A stretch of 7,133 nt of DNA. It comes from Chitinophagales bacterium (GTDB lineage Bacteria > Bacteroidota > Bacteroidia > Chitinophagales > UBA10324). Position 1 is the first letter of the stretch. Each line of letters opens with the position of its first letter. The notes under the pieces are model-generated. The model was not told where the DNA came from. It did no database searches and saw nothing but the letters and a program-made list of their open reading frames with translations. The position numbers and the translations under genes were made by a program. Shown one piece after another: positions 6,103-7,133 of the stretch. The stretch is from the NCBI GenBank assembly GCA_013695715.1, contig JACCZZ010000078.1:1-7133 (forward strand). The letters are read 5' to 3'.

Positions 6103-7133
6103 TCAGAATGTATACCCTACCAGGAAATACATGGTGGTAAATGAGCTTTTGACATTGGTATAGTCCGACATTCCGTTTGAGAACTCTGCTCTTAAATCAG
6201 AAGAAAAGTGTTTCCATGTAGCACCACCGCCAAGAATTATTCCCTGCTCATATCTTCTAAAATACGGGAGAAAATCATTTGGAAACCCTGATGAGTCTTT
6301 AATAACATTTTCATCTTTCAATGCTGCGCTATTCGTTATTCCGGCATTTATAAAGGGCCTGATGTTTCCGTTAGGAAAATGATATCTCGCCATTGTCAAC
6401 AGTTTTAAATATAGCAGATCCAACTCTATAGTCTTTTGCGCCTGAACTGGTGAAACACCGGTTACGCCTGTTGAGGAAAAATTTCTGGCAAGTAATTCAT
6501 TGTAAAATGACCATGCATTCTGTGTACGTGGAATGATGCAGTTTAGTGAAAGAGCGGCGGCATATCCAGTGCTATTTTCGATAGAAATGTCATTATAAAG
6601 ATCAGAGATACTGCTTTTGAATTTTAATTTAGAATAGTTGATGCCACCGTGAACTGCAAATTCAAACTTCCATTTTTCTTCCGCCTCAGTAAACCCTGGT
6701 GGAGCATTCTTACATCGGTTATATTCAATTACCAGGTTCATGATATCATTTTTAGAATAGGAGATCGACCTCGGTAAAATGCCCGTAGCTACTGAAGGAC
6801 AGTCGGCAAATAAATTTATCAGTTGTTCTTTATAAATTTGGTTGCTCATGATGGCTCGTCGTGTCACAATAGTGCGGTAATCAGCAACCACCCGTTCATT
6901 GAGATAATACTTCTTATATTTCAACTCCTGAATCGCTCCCCCGTCTTTTTGAATAAACAAGTGCATGCGATCATTTTTGTCAATAGCATAGTAAAGGCTG
7001 GCTTTGCCCATAACTACAGCCCTGATAAACATGGAAACCCGCAGAGTGTCAGGCGTTGGATCATAATTCAAATTTATATCCATCAATGATGATGGATCTA
7101 TATCCCCTACAAAGCTGAAGTACCAATCCCCTT
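6103..7133 (-). CDS. Outer-membrane beta-barrel family protein, 5' end outside window
   Basis: The frame is open on the minus strand up to the right edge (last full codon at 7131). The apparent starts at 7086 (TTG) and 7083 (ATG) are internal: the upstream residues DWYFSFVGDIDPSSL continue the family sequence and no signal peptide has been reached. The visible N-terminal part (7133 to about 6680) has the Bacteroidota motif VSMFIRAVVMGKASLYY, followed by MHLFIQKDGG and a KYKKYYL segment, then LFADCPS and NLVIEYNRC. I recall this block from uncharacterised outer-membrane proteins of about 400 residues. From about 6672 to the stop comes a barrel of alternating strands (KWKFEFAVHGGINYSKL, AWSFYNELLARNF, GNIRPFINAGI, EQGIILGGGATWK, TTMYFLVGYTF). 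It ends in Phe, as outer-membrane barrels do for BamA recognition. Function unknown. The T9SS gene lies 231 bp downstream on the same strand and is probably a separate unit. Confidence 0.82.
   Translation of the reverse strand, partial: GDWYFSFVGDIDPSSLMDINLNYDPTPDTLRVSMFIRAVVMGKASLYYAIDKNDRMHLFIQKDGGAIQELKYKKYYLNERVVADYRTIVTRRAIMSNQIYKEQLINLFADCPSVATGILPRSISYSKNDIMNLVIEYNRCKNAPPGFTEAEEKWKFEFAVHGGINYSKLKFKSSISDLYNDISIENSTGYAAALSLNCIIPRTQNAWSFYNELLARNFSSTGVTGVSPVQAQKTIELDLLYLKLLTMARYHFPNGNIRPFINAGITNSAALKDENVIKDSSGFPNDFLPYFRRYEQGIILGGGATWKHFSSDLRAEFSNGMSDYTNVKSSFTTMYFLVGYTF

Noticed and set aside
6823..7089. Open plus-strand frame of 88 codons near the right edge
   Set aside because: Antisense to the conserved part of the barrel-family gene; no domain or start signal of its own.

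Overview
The window looks like ordinary chromosome from a member of the Bacteroidota, probably a Chitinophagales or Sphingobacteriales-like lineage. The support is a type IX secretion (T9SS) sorting domain, a PafA-type phosphatase very close to the flavobacterial enzyme, an outer-membrane barrel family that I know only from this phylum, a TAnnTTTG promoter element, start codons without clear Shine-Dalgarno sites, and low GC. I see no insertion sequence, CRISPR array, tRNA, rRNA, phage or plasmid gene.

Left part, + strand (1-1529): the 3' part of a Nif3/YqfO-family gene enters from the left edge. Its reading frame is open back to base 1, so the ATG at 76 is an internal methionine and not the start. 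Its stop overlaps by one base the start of a coiled-coil protein with a C-terminal C4 zinc ribbon (CdsZ/FlgZ-like). The two are probably translationally coupled.

Middle, + strand (1700-4439): a complete exported PafA-like alkaline phosphatase carries every active-site residue I can align. It is preceded by an exact match to the Bacteroidota -7 promoter element. Next come a six-helix inner-membrane protein and a small winged-helix regulator that overlap by 17 bp. They look like one membrane-protein/regulator unit. A near-repeat of about 17 bp lies just upstream of it and could be an operator.

Right part, - strand (4609-7133): this part converges on the middle block. It holds a secreted T9SS cargo protein (CARDB-like domain, jelly-roll domain, sorting domain, no enzyme domain visible) and, upstream of it, a partial outer-membrane beta-barrel protein that runs off the right edge. 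The convergent gap at 4440-4608 contains alternative hairpins that share an arm and overlap the stop codon of the T9SS gene.

Nothing here is a clearly new system. The items most worth a second look are the membrane/winged-helix pair with its upstream repeat, the enzyme-less T9SS adhesion-type protein, the conserved but unexplained Nif3/zinc-ribbon pair, and the three-arm hairpin. No gene-free stretch exceeds 300 bases; the largest gap is 5872-6102.
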